Source: Pseudomonadota bacterium
GTDB lineage: Bacteria > Pseudomonadota > Alphaproteobacteria > Micavibrionales > UBA2020
Assembly: GCA_021849295.1 (NCBI GenBank)
Contig: JAJZTA010000001.1
Coordinates: 124,001-188,000 of the forward strand
Direction: 5' to 3'
DNA: 64,000 bases
A program made the position numbers and the translations under genes. The notes beneath the pieces are model-generated. The model did not search any database, was not told the origin of the DNA, and saw only the letters and a list, made by a program, of their open reading frames with translations. This document shows, in pieces, positions 9,133 to 19,661 of this stretch (position 1 is the first letter of the stretch; the number at the start of each line of letters is the position of its first letter).

Positions 9133-9618
9133 TCAGCTCTTGGACTTCTTGTTCTCGATCGTTTTCCGGGCTGTGCAGCCGCCGGCGCTGATCGGGATCG
9201 CGCGCGGCTTCATCTCCTCGGGAACTCTGCGGACAAGATGGACTGTCAGCAGACCATCCCGCATCTCCGCACCGGTGACCTCGATATGGTCAGCCAGACG
9301 GAACGTCCGCTCGAACGCCCGCGCGGCGATGCCGCGGTGCAGGAACTGGACGCCTTCTTCCGCGCCTCCGTCCTTGTTGGCGCCTGAAACGGTCAGGACG
9401 CCGTTTTCGAGAACAATGTTCAGGTCCTCCATCGTAAAACCGGCGACGGCCATGGTGATCCTGTAGTCGTCTTCACCAAGTTTTTCGATGTTGTAAGGGG
9501 GATAGTTGTCGAACCCTTCGCTCGCGTCGCGGAGCAGTCTGTCGAACATTTCGTTCAGACTGTCAAAGCCGACGGTTTGACGCATAAGGGGCGTCGTTAA
9601 TGAAAGTACGTTTGTCAT
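9133..9618 (-). CDS. Hsp20/IbpA-type small heat-shock protein
   Basis: The 161-residue product is a small heat-shock chaperone that holds unfolded proteins for later refolding. The alpha-crystallin domain spans about residues 40-135, with YRITMAVAGFTMEDLNIVLENG early and the closing GLLTVHLVRRVPEE. The N-terminal FDRLLRDASEGFDNYPPYNIE segment is typical of the IbpA group. An AGGAGG site precedes the ATG. It lies in the minus-strand stress series that begins at a CIRCE promoter, so HrcA control is plausible. Confidence 0.92.
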   Translation of the reverse strand: MTNVLSLTTPLMRQTVGFDSLNEMFDRLLRDASEGFDNYPPYNIEKLGEDDYRITMAVAGFTMEDLNIVLENGVLTVSGANKDGGAEEGVQFLHRGIAARAFERTFRLADHIEVTGAEMRDGLLTVHLVRRVPEEMKPRAIPISAGGCTARKTIENKKSKS

Positions 9619-9764
9619 TTTAACCTCCTTTGTTAAGCAAGATCAAAAGTTAGTTTCTTCGTTATCGCGCAAGGCCCTTTCAAATCAGGCGCCTTGCGGC
9701 CCGGCTCTGTTTCAAGGCCAGAGCCGGAGAGAGCCTGCATTCCGAGATGAATTTTTAAGTTTTT

Positions 9765-9986
9765 TCAATGCACCTCCTTTCGTTTACGGCTGGGGAATTT
9801 CTTTAAAATACGGCGCGAAGATGACATGTAGGAAATATTGTCCACACCATCCGCCGGAAACGAGAAAAATTCAGGGTCGTCATCCTTGATGACCAACTGG
9901 TCTTTGCCACGCAGGTAGCGCAAGTCCATCTCTGCATCAGAGGATAGGGTTTCCGCATTGAAATTTCTATATTCATCATCTCTCAT
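9765..9986 (-). CDS. small acidic hypothetical protein (73 residues)
   Basis: No family is recognised. The N-terminal half is acidic (DAEMDLRYLRGKDQLVIKDD) and the C-terminus is strongly basic (SRKRKEVH), with no membrane segment. A good AGGAGAG ribosome site precedes the ATG. It lies 15 bases after the CBS gene and 146 bases before hsp20 on the same strand, so it is probably part of the same CIRCE-headed operon. Two GC-rich hairpins without T runs lie in the gap before hsp20 and may be processing sites. Confidence 0.6.
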   Translation of the reverse strand: MRDDEYRNFNAETLSSDAEMDLRYLRGKDQLVIKDDDPEFFSFPADGVDNISYMSSSRRILKKFPSRKRKEVH

Positions 9987-10001
9987 TTTACTCTCCTTTC
10001 T

Positions 10002-10571
10002 TTACTGCAGTGTCTCTACTGCCGCGCCGCCATTGCAATAAGGCTCCTGAATGAAAAACGACAGAAAGCCGCTTTGCGTTTGAATAGTTTGGCGCAGCTT
10101 GTCGTGCACGTGCCAGGCCAGCTCGCGCCCGCTGACGATCCCTATCAGCTTATTGCCGCCTTGCCTGTCAAGAACGGGCATGTAACGGAAGGCATGGGAC
10201 CTGATTTTATTCAGCGCATCTTCTATCCGCATATCCCCTGTAACGCATACAGGATTTATTGTCATGACGTCTTTTGCCAGAAGCGTTCCGGGATAGACCG
10301 ACAGATTATGATTGCGTGCGTCAAACTGTTCTTGCGTCTCGCCGTCTGTGCCAAAAATTTTGCGCAGAATATCTCTTTCCGTCAGCAGACCGACCAGCTT
10401 TCCGGCTGCATCGTCTTCAGTAATGCCGACCGCGCCCTGTCTGTGCTTGTTCATTTCTCGGGCGATGTGTTCGATCTTGTCTTCCGGCCGGAATATCAGC
10501 AGATTACGCCCTGCCGTGATCTCGGCAACCGTGTCGGCCATTCTTGTCAAACCGTCTTTTGCAACTTTCAT
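10002..10571 (-). CDS. tandem CBS-domain protein
   Basis: The 189-residue protein consists of two CBS motifs forming one Bateman module: about residues 22-75 (LIFRPEDKIEHIAREM to VGLLTERDIL) and 98-158 (AKDVMTINPVCVTGD to LIGIVSGREL). Such modules bind adenine nucleotides and act as energy or stress sensors. No enzyme domain is attached. It has an AGGAGG site and lies 32 bases behind another CBS gene. Co-location with Hsp20 suggests a stress regulon. Confidence 0.88.
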   Translation of the reverse strand: MKVAKDGLTRMADTVAEITAGRNLLIFRPEDKIEHIAREMNKHRQGAVGITEDDAAGKLVGLLTERDILRKIFGTDGETQEQFDARNHNLSVYPGTLLAKDVMTINPVCVTGDMRIEDALNKIRSHAFRYMPVLDRQGGNKLIGIVSGRELAWHVHDKLRQTIQTQSGFLSFFIQEPYCNGGAAVETLQ

Positions 10572-10603
10572 GTAAAACCCCTCCTTTCTTTCCCCAAAGA
10601 CAA

Positions 10604-11149
10604 TCAGAACGTGTTCGCATATCCGAGGTTCAAGTCGTTCAGTTTTCGCTGGATCATGTATAGAGAAACCGGGTCGTCAAGACTTTTCAGCGCCCCGTAT
10701 TTCTTTTCAAGAATATGTTTGAGTTCTTCAAAACTGACAATGCCGACGGGTTTTTTGTGCGAGTCCGTTACGGGCATATACGGATGACTGAGATATTCCA
10801 TGATGTCGACGGCATCTTCAATGCGATCATCCATATGCAGCATGTCAGTCTCGGAAATAATGACGTCCAACGCAATCAGGTTCTCTATGGATTTAAACTT
10901 GCAAAGGTCATCAAGGCTCGCCAACCTGCGTTTTAGCGACGGCGCAACACGGCGCATGATGTTGCTTTCAGTGATCATACCGATGAGACGGCCTTCTTTA
11001 TCCACGACGGCGCCGGCGGTCTGTGCGGTTTCCTTCATCCGATGCAGCACGTCCAGCAGAGCATCCTCGGCATGAAACGTCAGTACGGGGCGGTCTTCAA
11101 TGACATCGCCCAAAGTTTCTAAATACGAATATGATCTTTGTGTTTTCAT
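10604..11149 (-). CDS. tandem CBS-domain protein
   Basis: The 181-residue protein has two CBS motifs, around residues 15-70 (VLTFHAEDALLDVLHRM to LIGMITESNIM) and 93-150 (ALDVIISETDMLHMDD to PVGIVSFEELK). It is the intact parent-like copy of the degenerate gene just upstream (11216-11578), with which it shares its first 23 residues almost unchanged, plus the ribosome site and the bases before it. The start is set by AGGAGG four bases before the ATG. Confidence 0.88.
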   Translation of the reverse strand: MKTQRSYSYLETLGDVIEDRPVLTFHAEDALLDVLHRMKETAQTAGAVVDKEGRLIGMITESNIMRRVAPSLKRRLASLDDLCKFKSIENLIALDVIISETDMLHMDDRIEDAVDIMEYLSHPYMPVTDSHKKPVGIVSFEELKHILEKKYGALKSLDDPVSLYMIQRKLNDLNLGYANTF

Positions 11150-11215
11150 CTAAGCCTCCTTTAAAGAACAATCCATCTTTAAAGAACAATCTATACCCAA
11201 ACACTTACAAAAAAC

Positions 11216-11578
11216 TTACGCTCTTGCAAATTCACTGTTGCTGCGAACCATTGAGCGACTTATGCAGCCCGTCATTGCGACGTCAACCGGGACGTCGAGA
11301 CTTTTCGGCGCACCGTAAATACGGTCACCTCTATGCCGCATCTCGGATTCGGAAATAATGACATTCAACGCAGTCAGGCTCTCTATGGATCTGAACCTGT
11401 AAAGGTTGTCAGAGCGCGCCGACTGCCGTTTCAGTGGCAGCGCGACATGACGCATGATATTTTTTTTGGTGATAAGGACGTCCGGCAGAGAATCCTCGGC
11501 AGGGAACGTCATGACGGGACGGTCTTCAATAACATCGCCCAAAGTTTTCAAATGCGAATATGATCCTTGCGTTTTCAT
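11216..11578 (-). pseudogene. degenerate tandem-duplicate CBS-domain gene
   Basis: This 120-codon frame is a decayed copy of the neighbouring gene at 10604-11149. The first 23 residues match closely (MKTQxSYSxLxTLGDVIEDR), and later blocks KNIMR, KFRSIESLxALxVIISE and YGAxKSLDxPV also match. About 24 residues are missing between them in the first CBS motif and about 35 in the second, removing its core. The last 20 residues do not match. The leader (TTTAAAGGAGGCT before ATG) is also duplicated. The frame stays open, so a short product may still be made as the first cistron after the CIRCE promoter, but it cannot form a normal CBS pair. Confidence 0.75.
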
Positions 11579-11681
11579 CTCAGCCTCCTTTAAAGAACAA
11601 GCAAGACCACAATAAAAACAAGCCGTTATTGATTGCATGGCCACCCAAAATGAGTCAACCTAATCAAAGGCTTATGTATTC

Positions 11682-11710
11682 ATACTATCTAAAATTGGCA
11701 CTCCTGTCAA
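11682..11710 (-). promoter_or_regulatory. sigma-70-type promoter of the CBS/Hsp20 series
   Basis: On the minus strand TTGACA (11705-11710) and TAGTAT (11682-11687) are separated by exactly 17 bases. The -35 hexamer lies in the spacer of the CIRCE palindrome, so a bound repressor would block polymerase. A leader of about 100 bases would precede the first ATG at 11578. Confidence 0.8.
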
Positions 11711-11721
11711 GCGAGTGCTAA
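11695..11721. promoter_or_regulatory. CIRCE element (HrcA operator)
   Basis: The sequence is TTGGCACTC, nine bases, GAGTGCTAA, against the CIRCE consensus TTAGCACTC-N9-GAGTGCTAA: one mismatch in 18. HrcA represses heat-shock genes through this element. CIRCE is best known before groESL and dnaK; here it precedes CBS/Hsp20 genes. Between it and the atpG terminator (11722-11945) I see no gene or clear structure. Confidence 0.9.
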
Positions 11722-11945
11722 ATTCTTGAGAGACCGAAATTTTTTCAACCCATACCATTTCGTCAGGCGCACGACTCGGATTGCCTGGAGACTAACGAAT
11801 TTCTGTAGCGGTCGCATTGATCGAAACTTGTTCATTATTTTCCCTCGCCTTCGGAAATGTAGATAACGGCAAGTTTGATGATTTCAGGGCAGGTTTTAAA
11901 GTATTTAAAATGTTTAATTCTGGCCATCACTCAAACTATCATGGC

Positions 11946-11977
11946 AAAATGTCAGAAAGTACGATTTTAATCTGACA
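11946..11977 (-). terminator. Terminator of the N-type ATPase operon
   Basis: On the minus strand TGTCAGA (11971-11977) pairs with TCTGACA (11950-11956) across a 14-base loop and is followed by four T. It lies about 30 bases after the atpG stop. Confidence 0.6.
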
Positions 11978-12004
11978 GGACCGCAACCCCTTTTTCAGGC
12001 TTCA

Positions 12005-12850
12005 TCATAAGCCAGATGGCTCATCAAGGTATGTGCCCAGCATGATTTCTTCGATTTCCTCGGTAATTTCCTCCTGACGCAAGAGATTGCTTTTCTGTTT
12101 CAAAGCTGCCGACTGCTCGTCAATTCTGCGTATGGCGCCTTCAAGGTGGCGGATGCGCTGCGCGTGCTCGGTCATCAGCGAGGCAAAAAATGCCGTGTGC
12201 AGCAATGAGAAAATATAATGATTAACCAGTTCGGCAAAAAACCGGTCGGGAGACAAATTCAGCCGCGGCGGATAAGCGCGCGCGGTTTCTTGTCCGTATA
12301 CACTGGAAAACGGCGGCAGCACCGGAATTTCACGCACGCCACCCGGCGCCTTTTCGTCATGATGCCAAAGGGTGAGCGCGTAAACGCCGCGCTCGAGACG
12401 CAAATCGTTTAGCGCGTTCGCAAGGGCGCCAAGTATGCCATGCACCTCGTCGGCGACGCTGGGGCCTTCGAAAGATATCATGTCGGGATAAACGCCGGAT
12501 ACCTCGGACGCAAGCTTGCGTCCGACGGTGATGATTTTTTCCGGACCGCCCTGTCGCCGTTTTCCGAAGGCCTGCAGAACGGTCGTGTTGAAATCGCCGC
12601 AAAATCCGCGTTCAGAACCGATCAACAGACAAACGTGAAGCGACGATGGCGCGGACGCCGCATAAAGCGGATAAAAATGCAAAAAATCGGCCGCAACGGC
12701 GGCGATATTGGCCACCACCTGTTGCTGGCTCAACAGGAACCGCGCGAGCTTGCGTGTTTCCATGGTGGAAATATTTTTTAACGCGCTCATGATGGAACTG
12801 ATTTCCCCGAACGTCTTGATCCGGTTCAGGACTTCGCGGCGTTTTGTCAT
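12005..12850 (-). CDS. atpG: N-type ATPase subunit gamma
   Basis: The 281-residue product is the central rotary stalk of the F1 sector. The N-terminal helix ([23 protein letters not shown]) and the C-terminal helix ([20 protein letters not shown] followed by [10 protein letters not shown]) form the coiled-coil shaft. The ATG at 12850 is chosen because it overlaps the atpA stop as ATGA and begins the conserved helix; an in-frame upstream extension to 12886 is unlikely. It is the last gene of the atpDCQBEFAG operon, its usual place in N-type ATPase operons. Confidence 0.92.
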   Translation of the reverse strand: MTKRREVLNRIKTFGEISSIMSALKNISTMETRKLARFLLSQQQVVANIAAVAADFLHFYPLYAASAPSSLHVCLLIGSERGFCGDFNTTVLQAFGKRRQGGPEKIITVGRKLASEVSGVYPDMISFEGPSVADEVHGILGALANALNDLRLERGVYALTLWHHDEKAPGGVREIPVLPPFSSVYGQETARAYPPRLNLSPDRFFAELVNHYIFSLLHTAFFASLMTEHAQRIRHLEGAIRRIDEQSAALKQKSNLLRQEEITEEIEEIMLGTYLDEPSGL

Positions 12851-14304
12851 GACGTTTTCAACCTGCCGGAAAGCGTCTGCACCCATGCGGCGCGCTCGCT
12901 TTCCAGCGTCAGACCGGATGTTTCAATTTTTTTCTCGAGCCGCGCCATCACCGCAGGGATATGTTCCGGTGCGAACGCGTCAAAAAGTCCCTCGTTGAAA
13001 GCGATCATCCAGGCCATATGATAAACGGCCGGCAAGGGATGCAGACGATCCTGTTTCAGGATTTCGCGCAAAATGCGGCCGCGGCGGAGCTTGATCTCCA
13101 TGGCCGGATCGAGTTTTGTTCCGAAGCGCGTGAAAATTTCCAGCTCGAGGAATTGCAGGTAATCGAGCTTCATGCGTCCGGCTTCGTGCTTGACGTTCTG
13201 GTTTTGCGCGGCTCCGCCGATACGCGAGACGGAACGCGCAATATCGATGGCCGGTCGAAACCCCGCGGCGAACAGGTTCTGATCCAGATAAATTTGCCCG
13301 TCAGTGATGGAAATGAGATTGGTCGGGATGTAAGAGGCGATTTCCCCCTGCCGCGTTTCGATGATAGGAAGCGCCGTCATGCTGCCGCCGCCCTGCTCTT
13401 TGGCAAGGCAAGTCGCGCGCTCGAGCAGCCGCGCATGGAGGTGGAAAATGTCGCCGGGATAAGCCTCGCGTCCCGGCGGGCGGCGCAGCAGCAACGACAA
13501 TTCGCGGTAGGTTTCGGCGTGCGCCGTGAGATCGTCATAAACGACCAGCGTGTCTTCCCCTTGCGCCATCCATTCCTCGGCGATAGCGCACCCCGCGAAC
13601 GGCGCGAGGTAAACGAGCCCCGGCAGCGCGCTCGCCTCGCCGACGACGAGGGTCGTATAGGAAAGTGCCTCGTGCGCGCGCAGCAATTCCAGCGTGTTCA
13701 CGACGTCGGAGCGCTTCTGGCGTATCAGCACGTAAACGCATTTGACGTTCTTTCCTTTCTGATTGATGACCGTATCGATGGCAATGGAACTGCGGCCGAG
13801 CCCCATGTCGCCGATGATCAGTTGCCGCTGGCCTTTGCCGACTGGAATCATCGCGTCAACGATTTTAAGGCCTGTATAGAGCGGTTCCCTGACAAAGTTC
13901 CGCGCGGTGATCGGCGGGGAAAGAATGTCAAGTTTGCGCATGTGGCCGTCCATATCCAAAGGTTTTCCGTCCAGCGGTAAACCCAGCGAATCCACAACGC
14001 GCCCCAGCAGATGATCTCCTGCGGCGATGCCGAGCTGGCGGCTCTGCAGGCGCACGTCCGTGCCGGCCGTCAGATTTTCCGTCTGGTGCAGCAAAACCGC
14101 GCCGATCATCTCGTCGGCAAGGTCGAAAACGACCGCATGACTGCCGTCGGCAAACGAAAGCATGTCGTCGATCGCGGCCGACGGCAGTCCCTTGATCCAC
14201 GTAATACCGTCGCCGACGGAAACAACCTTGCCACGCTCTTCGACGCGCAACGCGAAATGATAGTTTTTCAGCCAGTCGGAGCGTTTTTGCAGCGGCGATG
14301 TCAT
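12847..14304 (-). CDS. atpA: N-type ATPase subunit alpha
   Basis: The 485-residue alpha subunit alternates with beta in the F1 hexamer. The family core is clear: the LxxGIKxxD-like [17 protein letters not shown], the [14 protein letters not shown] segment, and the [10 protein letters not shown] region carrying the arginine finger that reaches into the catalytic site. The P-loop reads GDMGLGRSS, so the Walker A lysine is replaced by arginine; alpha sites are non-catalytic, so rotation chemistry could still work. The start at 14304 shares one base with the atpF stop (TGATG). Confidence 0.93.
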   Translation of the reverse strand: MTSPLQKRSDWLKNYHFALRVEERGKVVSVGDGITWIKGLPSAAIDDMLSFADGSHAVVFDLADEMIGAVLLHQTENLTAGTDVRLQSRQLGIAAGDHLLGRVVDSLGLPLDGKPLDMDGHMRKLDILSPPITARNFVREPLYTGLKIVDAMIPVGKGQRQLIIGDMGLGRSSIAIDTVINQKGKNVKCVYVLIRQKRSDVVNTLELLRAHEALSYTTLVVGEASALPGLVYLAPFAGCAIAEEWMAQGEDTLVVYDDLTAHAETYRELSLLLRRPPGREAYPGDIFHLHARLLERATCLAKEQGGGSMTALPIIETRQGEIASYIPTNLISITDGQIYLDQNLFAAGFRPAIDIARSVSRIGGAAQNQNVKHEAGRMKLDYLQFLELEIFTRFGTKLDPAMEIKLRRGRILREILKQDRLHPLPAVYHMAWMIAFNEGLFDAFAPEHIPAVMARLEKKIETSGLTLESERAAWVQTLSGRLKTS

Positions 14305-15047
14305 CAGGCAGCCTCGCTCCAGTTTTGCGTGAAGAAGCTCAAATCGTCTGCAATGTCGGCTCGCAATACATGGGCGCCAAGGCTGACGCGCACGCCGCAA
14401 ATCATTCGCGGATCGATGGAAAACGTGCAGACGACAGCGCTTCCGGCAACCTCCGCCAGCGCGACGGCTATACTTCCCTTCTGCTCCTCGTCGAGCGGAA
14501 AAGCGCCTATAACAAGCGCTTTCGCGCCGGTGGCCGCCTTTTTGATGTCTGCGCGGCATTCGACGGAAAGGGCGTGCAGGTCTTCAATAAAAATCTCTAT
14601 AAGACGGCTGTGCAGTTCAGGACTGGCGGCGCGCTGCAGCAGGCGCGCGGCGAACCGCCCTGCCTGCGCCAGCGCTTCCGTTTCGTTTTTGCGCAGGACG
14701 TCCTCCTGACGACGCCGTTCGAGAATTTCCGCTTTTTTGCGTTCTTCCGCGAGGGTTTTTCGCAAGGCTTCCATGTGCCGGCTCCGCTCGGCCGACATCT
14801 CCTCCCGCAACTTGTCCTGGAGGCTGCGCTTTTCCGCTTCCCAATCGCTCATGCGCGCCGCGTATTGCGCCTTTAACTGCTCTGCTTCCTTATGCAGCGC
14901 CGCGGCATCGCCCACGCTTTTTTCAATGGCCCGCTGCCGTCGGTCGATGACGTCGCGCACCGGCTTATAGAGGAAATGCTGCAACAGCCAGACAAGGACG
15001 AGGAAGTTGAAGATTTCAAGCGCAAAAGTGGAAAGGTCGAACTGCAT
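14304..15047 (-). CDS. atpF: N-type ATPase subunit b with delta-like C-terminal extension
   Basis: The 247-residue protein is longer than an ordinary b subunit (about 160). It has one N-terminal membrane helix ([18 protein letters not shown]) and a long charged coiled coil (about residues 35-145). The C-terminal part, about 150-247, contains patterns like those of the delta subunit (VEVVSA-like [17 protein letters not shown] near the end). The operon has no separate delta gene. N-type operons are known to lack atpH and carry an extended atpF, so this protein likely serves as the whole peripheral stalk. Confidence 0.88.
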   Translation of the reverse strand: MQFDLSTFALEIFNFLVLVWLLQHFLYKPVRDVIDRRQRAIEKSVGDAAALHKEAEQLKAQYAARMSDWEAEKRSLQDKLREEMSAERSRHMEALRKTLAEERKKAEILERRRQEDVLRKNETEALAQAGRFAARLLQRAASPELHSRLIEIFIEDLHALSVECRADIKKAATGAKALVIGAFPLDEEQKGSIAVALAEVAGSAVVCTFSIDPRMICGVRVSLGAHVLRADIADDLSFFTQNWSEAA

Positions 15048-15056
15048 GGACGTGTC

Positions 15057-15323
15057 CTATTTCAGCATGTACGCCAACAGGGGATTGCGGAAAAGCACGA
15101 TCAGCACGACCGCAAGGCAGTAGATGGCCAGCGATTCAATCATCGCAAGGCCGATAAACAGCGTGCGCGTGATGGCTTTTTCAGCTTCCGGCTGGCGCGC
15201 CAGCGAATCCAGCGCCTGCGCGATGGCGCGACCCATGCCAAGCGCGGGGCCGAGGATGCCGATAGCGATGGCCAGCGCCGCCACCAGCGTCGATCCCGTG
15301 ATAAATCCGTGCAAATCAGTCAT
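15057..15323 (-). CDS. atpE: N-type ATPase subunit c
   Basis: The 88-residue hairpin of two membrane helices joined by the ARQPEAE loop forms the rotor ring. The ion-binding carboxylate is in AMIESLAIY of helix 2. Compared with the sodium ring of Ilyobacter (GPGVGQG and ESTGIY), the Gln ligand of helix 1 is Met here (GPALGMG) and the Thr after Glu-Ser is Leu; the Tyr is kept. The sodium ligand set is therefore incomplete, which favours proton coupling. It overlaps the atpB end by eight bases. Confidence 0.93.
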   Translation of the reverse strand: MTDLHGFITGSTLVAALAIAIGILGPALGMGRAIAQALDSLARQPEAEKAITRTLFIGLAMIESLAIYCLAVVLIVLFRNPLLAYMLK

Positions 15324-16014
15324 TTTTCCGCTCCTTCTGCCCTTGGGTGATTTGTTGCGACTGGATGCCGCCCGCGATGTAGATCAGCGCCAGCATCCCG
15401 AAAATGTACGCCTGCAAAAGCGCCTCGACGACGTGCAGCAGCAAAAGCGGCACAGGCACGAGGAAACCGGCGATCATGAGCAGCAACAGCGCGATCATCT
15501 CCATGCTCATGATGTTGCCGAAAAGCCGTACGGCGAGCGCGACCGTGCGCGAAATTTCGCTGATGATCTCGAACGGCAGCATGACAGGGCTCGGCGCAAG
15601 ATAATGCCTGAGGTAGTTTTTCAGGCCAGCGATGCGGATGCCGAACCAATGTGTCGAAAGAAAGACGAGAAGCGCCAGCGCAGACGTGCAGGACAGGTCG
15701 CGCGTCGGGGAGTGCAACCCGGGAATGATGCCGACGAGGTTCGCCGTCACGAGAAACACCCACAGAGCCATGATGAACGGCAAAACCCTGCGGGAATGGC
15801 CGGGCAACACCGATTCAATAGCCTCTTCAATGGCAATAACCGTGCCCTCCACGGCTGTCTGCACCGGTCCGGGCTCATTCTTCAGCCGCCGGCTCAGGGC
15901 ATATCCCGCGAGGACAAGAAACAGCATGACGCCCCATGTCGTCACCACCGTATCGGTGATGGTGACGGGGCCATATTGCCAAAGTACAGCTGCTGTTATG
16001 CCCGTGTCCGCCAT
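15316..16014 (-). CDS. atpB: N-type ATPase subunit a
   Basis: The 232-residue membrane protein is the stator half-channel of the Fo sector. The essential arginine lies in [12 protein letters not shown] near residue 160, followed by the closing helix containing [17 protein letters not shown]. It has about five to six hydrophobic helices, and the length is usual for this family. The ATG at 16014 begins one base after the preceding stop codon, consistent with translational coupling. Confidence 0.93.
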   Translation of the reverse strand: MADTGITAAVLWQYGPVTITDTVVTTWGVMLFLVLAGYALSRRLKNEPGPVQTAVEGTVIAIEEAIESVLPGHSRRVLPFIMALWVFLVTANLVGIIPGLHSPTRDLSCTSALALLVFLSTHWFGIRIAGLKNYLRHYLAPSPVMLPFEIISEISRTVALAVRLFGNIMSMEMIALLLLMIAGFLVPVPLLLLHVVEALLQAYIFGMLALIYIAGGIQSQQITQGQKERKND

Positions 16015-16015
16015 A

Positions 16016-16287
16016 CTAGGGCCTCTTGCTGATAAGGTAATAGACGTTCATGCCGCCGATGACGGCGCCGAGAAACAAAAACCCGAGCGTCCAGCGCACG
16101 GAATATCCCGCCGTATGCAAATCGAGCCACTGGCCGAGGTACGCGCCCGCAATCACCGGCATAATAAACACCAGCCCGAGCGTCGTGATGTATGACGTCT
16201 GCGCCAGCAGCGTCGGTCTGTCCTTTTCCGCCCGCTTCATGCGCTGCGCCTGCCTTTCCACTTCCTTCTTCAACTCGTCATCCTCTG

Positions 16288-16291
<4 letters not shown>
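16016..16291 (-). CDS. atpQ: AtpQ, AtpI-like membrane protein of the N-type ATPase operon
   Basis: The 91-residue protein has a charged N-terminal helix (residues 1-30) and two membrane helices ([19 protein letters not shown] and [19 protein letters not shown]) with the Gly-rich AYLGxWLD turn of the AtpI/PF09527 group. In N-type operons the order is normally D-C-Q-R-B-E-F-A-G; this gene sits at Q. No second small membrane gene (atpR) fits between it and atpB. The start at 16291 overlaps the atpC stop (ATGA), in preference to an ATG 11 codons upstream. Confidence 0.82.
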
Positions 16292-18143
<1,852 letters not shown>

Positions 18144-18556
18144 TTATCTGCAAATTCAGCTGTATTTCTGCTGACTGCAGAGCATTGCCCCCGATAAAAT
18201 ACCTATGTAATTATATTGCTGCCATCCTTCTAATACTTATGAAGTGACTCGTCTGTTGATGACCGTCAAAGCAGGGTTTCGCCCTTTATGCCATTCTGCC
18301 GGTATACCGCTGCACGGGTCTCAAGGAAGTCTCTCGTCTTTTGCAGCGGATGTCGGAGAAGGAAACTTCGAAGACAGATGGGGATCTGACCATCAAGGAC
18401 GATCGGGAGACAAGGGGAGAGAAAATAGCAGGCACTGGTAAAACAGGAAATGCTCTCGTCTCTTTCCGCAGAACGGTTCGTCCAGTCAAGCCGAAACGGG
18501 TTTGCCCCTGAAAAGGCGACCAACGCTGTGGCCCGGCGGTTTCGACCTGGGAAACT

Positions 18557-18589
18557 CCGGAGATATGGGGAACCATGTCTCCGGTTTTT
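18557..18589 (+). terminator. Orphan terminator or attenuator before the zeta-type gene
   Basis: CCGGAGA pairs with TCTCCGG, extended by two further pairs, across a loop of about ten bases, with five T following. It ends 56 bases before the ATG at 18646, and no gene ends just upstream. Confidence 0.7.
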
Positions 18590-18645
18590 CCATGCGTAAT
18601 CTCTTCTATCACCTGAGATCAACTGGAAAAATTGCGAGGTGGAAT

Positions 18646-18975
18646 ATGCCGGAGCTATTGGAAGATCGCGAAAAGGTCCTGGAAAACAAATATATCAGAG
18701 AGGAAGAACTGCACTTTAAAATAGAATCAAGAGCAGTCGAGTTATTTGCGCTATGGGTTGCCGGCCAGCTCGGTTATAAAAACGAGGCTGCCCAGAAATA
18801 TGTCGAAAACTTCATGGATCTGTATGCGCGAAAACACGGCATGGATGTCTTTGCCAGGGCAAAGAACATTTTGACCTTGGGGGGCATAGAAACCAGCCGG
18901 AATGAGATGGAAAATGTTTTTAAGGCCTGCCAGAAAGAGGCGAAGAAAAATATTGAAAACTCCGGGGGCTCGTAA
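18646..18975 (+). CDS. F1-ATPase inhibitor zeta-type protein (DUF1476)
   Basis: The 109-residue protein has the DUF1476 signature: an N-terminal LEDREKVLENKYIREEELHF helix, then SRAVELFALWVAGQLGY, and a C-terminal four-helix part ending in EMENVFKACQKEA. In Paracoccus the zeta subunit inserts its N-terminal helix into F1 and blocks ATP hydrolysis. The start is set by GAGGTGG before the ATG; the longer in-frame extension to 18502 crosses a terminator and is rejected. It is divergent from the N-type ATPase operon. Alphaproteobacterial zeta normally lies elsewhere and serves the housekeeping enzyme; here it may regulate the N-type enzyme. Confidence 0.85.
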   Translation: MPELLEDREKVLENKYIREEELHFKIESRAVELFALWVAGQLGYKNEAAQKYVENFMDLYARKHGMDVFARAKNILTLGGIETSRNEMENVFKACQKEAKKNIENSGGS

Positions 18976-19041
18976 ATTTCAGGATGGCAAAAAATTATTG
19001 CCCCTCCCCTATTTGACTACGGCAAGCATGCCTTTCCCTAT

Positions 19042-19578
19042 CTACTTCGCCTTTGAGCGAAGCCGGATTGTTTTGCCGGCCACCATGAATTTCCCCATGC
19101 CCATATGATGCAGGGTTTTGGCATTCTTCTGTGCGGGATCGACCCACGCCCGCACGGCTTCAAGCACGAAAAATCCGTATTTATCCACCATTTTCGTGTC
19201 CGCCACGCGGCATTCGATGCAGGCGAAGCATTCGTCGATCAGCGGCGCGCCGACCTGTGACGACGCGACAGGCGTCAGATGGAACTTTCTGAACTTGTCC
19301 GTATTGCGGCCGGATGTATTGCCGCAGCCGACCATCTCTTTGGCGATCTTGTCAGACGGGATGTTGATCACGCATTCTTTCGTCTTCATCAAGGCTTTGA
19401 ATGAAAAATTGCGGTCGCTGATGACGCAGCCGATAAGCGGAGGTTCGAACTCCATCATCGTATGCCAGGACTGGGTCATGATATCGGCCCGCTTGCCGTC
19501 GTGGGTCGTGATCAGAACCACAGGACCCGGCTCCAGCAGACGGTACACTTCGGATAGGGGAAACGGCTTCTTGGGCAT
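19042..19578 (-). CDS. flavin-reductase-domain (flavoredoxin-like) protein
   Basis: The 178-residue protein belongs to the FMN-binding flavin reductase-like family: PGPVVLITTHDGKRADIMTQSWHT near residue 18, then EFEPPLIGCVISDRNFS, and a CGNTSGRNTDKF loop. Members bind FMN and take part in redox reactions, often in anaerobes. The ATG at 19578 is chosen because the FNR box at 19648-19661 would place transcription near 19613. In-frame starts at 19611 (ATG) and 19635 (TTG) are possible but would leave no leader. Confidence 0.8.
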   Translation of the reverse strand: MPKKPFPLSEVYRLLEPGPVVLITTHDGKRADIMTQSWHTMMEFEPPLIGCVISDRNFSFKALMKTKECVINIPSDKIAKEMVGCGNTSGRNTDKFRKFHLTPVASSQVGAPLIDECFACIECRVADTKMVDKYGFFVLEAVRAWVDPAQKNAKTLHHMGMGKFMVAGKTIRLRSKAK

Positions 19579-19647
19579 ATGTTTACGATCTTTTTTGGAT
19601 GTCGATCTCATGAAAACCCATTTAACTGCAAGCAAGGCCGAAATGGT

Positions 19648-19661
19648 TTGATAAAGATCAA
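19648..19661. promoter_or_regulatory. FNR box, perfect consensus
   Basis: TTGATAAAGATCAA matches TTGAT-N4-ATCAA exactly. A minus-strand TTAAAT at 19620-19625 fits as a -10 with the box centred near -41.5, pointing to activation of the flavin-reductase gene. The box also lies 200 bases before the plus-strand hsp20. Confidence 0.85.

Noticed and set aside
12961-14876. Several long plus-strand frames opposite atpA and atpF
   Set aside because: Antisense shadows of intact ATPase genes.
18244-18622. Small open frames in the atpD-zeta gap
   Set aside because: No ribosome sites, mutual antisense overlap and they cross the terminator; treated as leader or RNA region.
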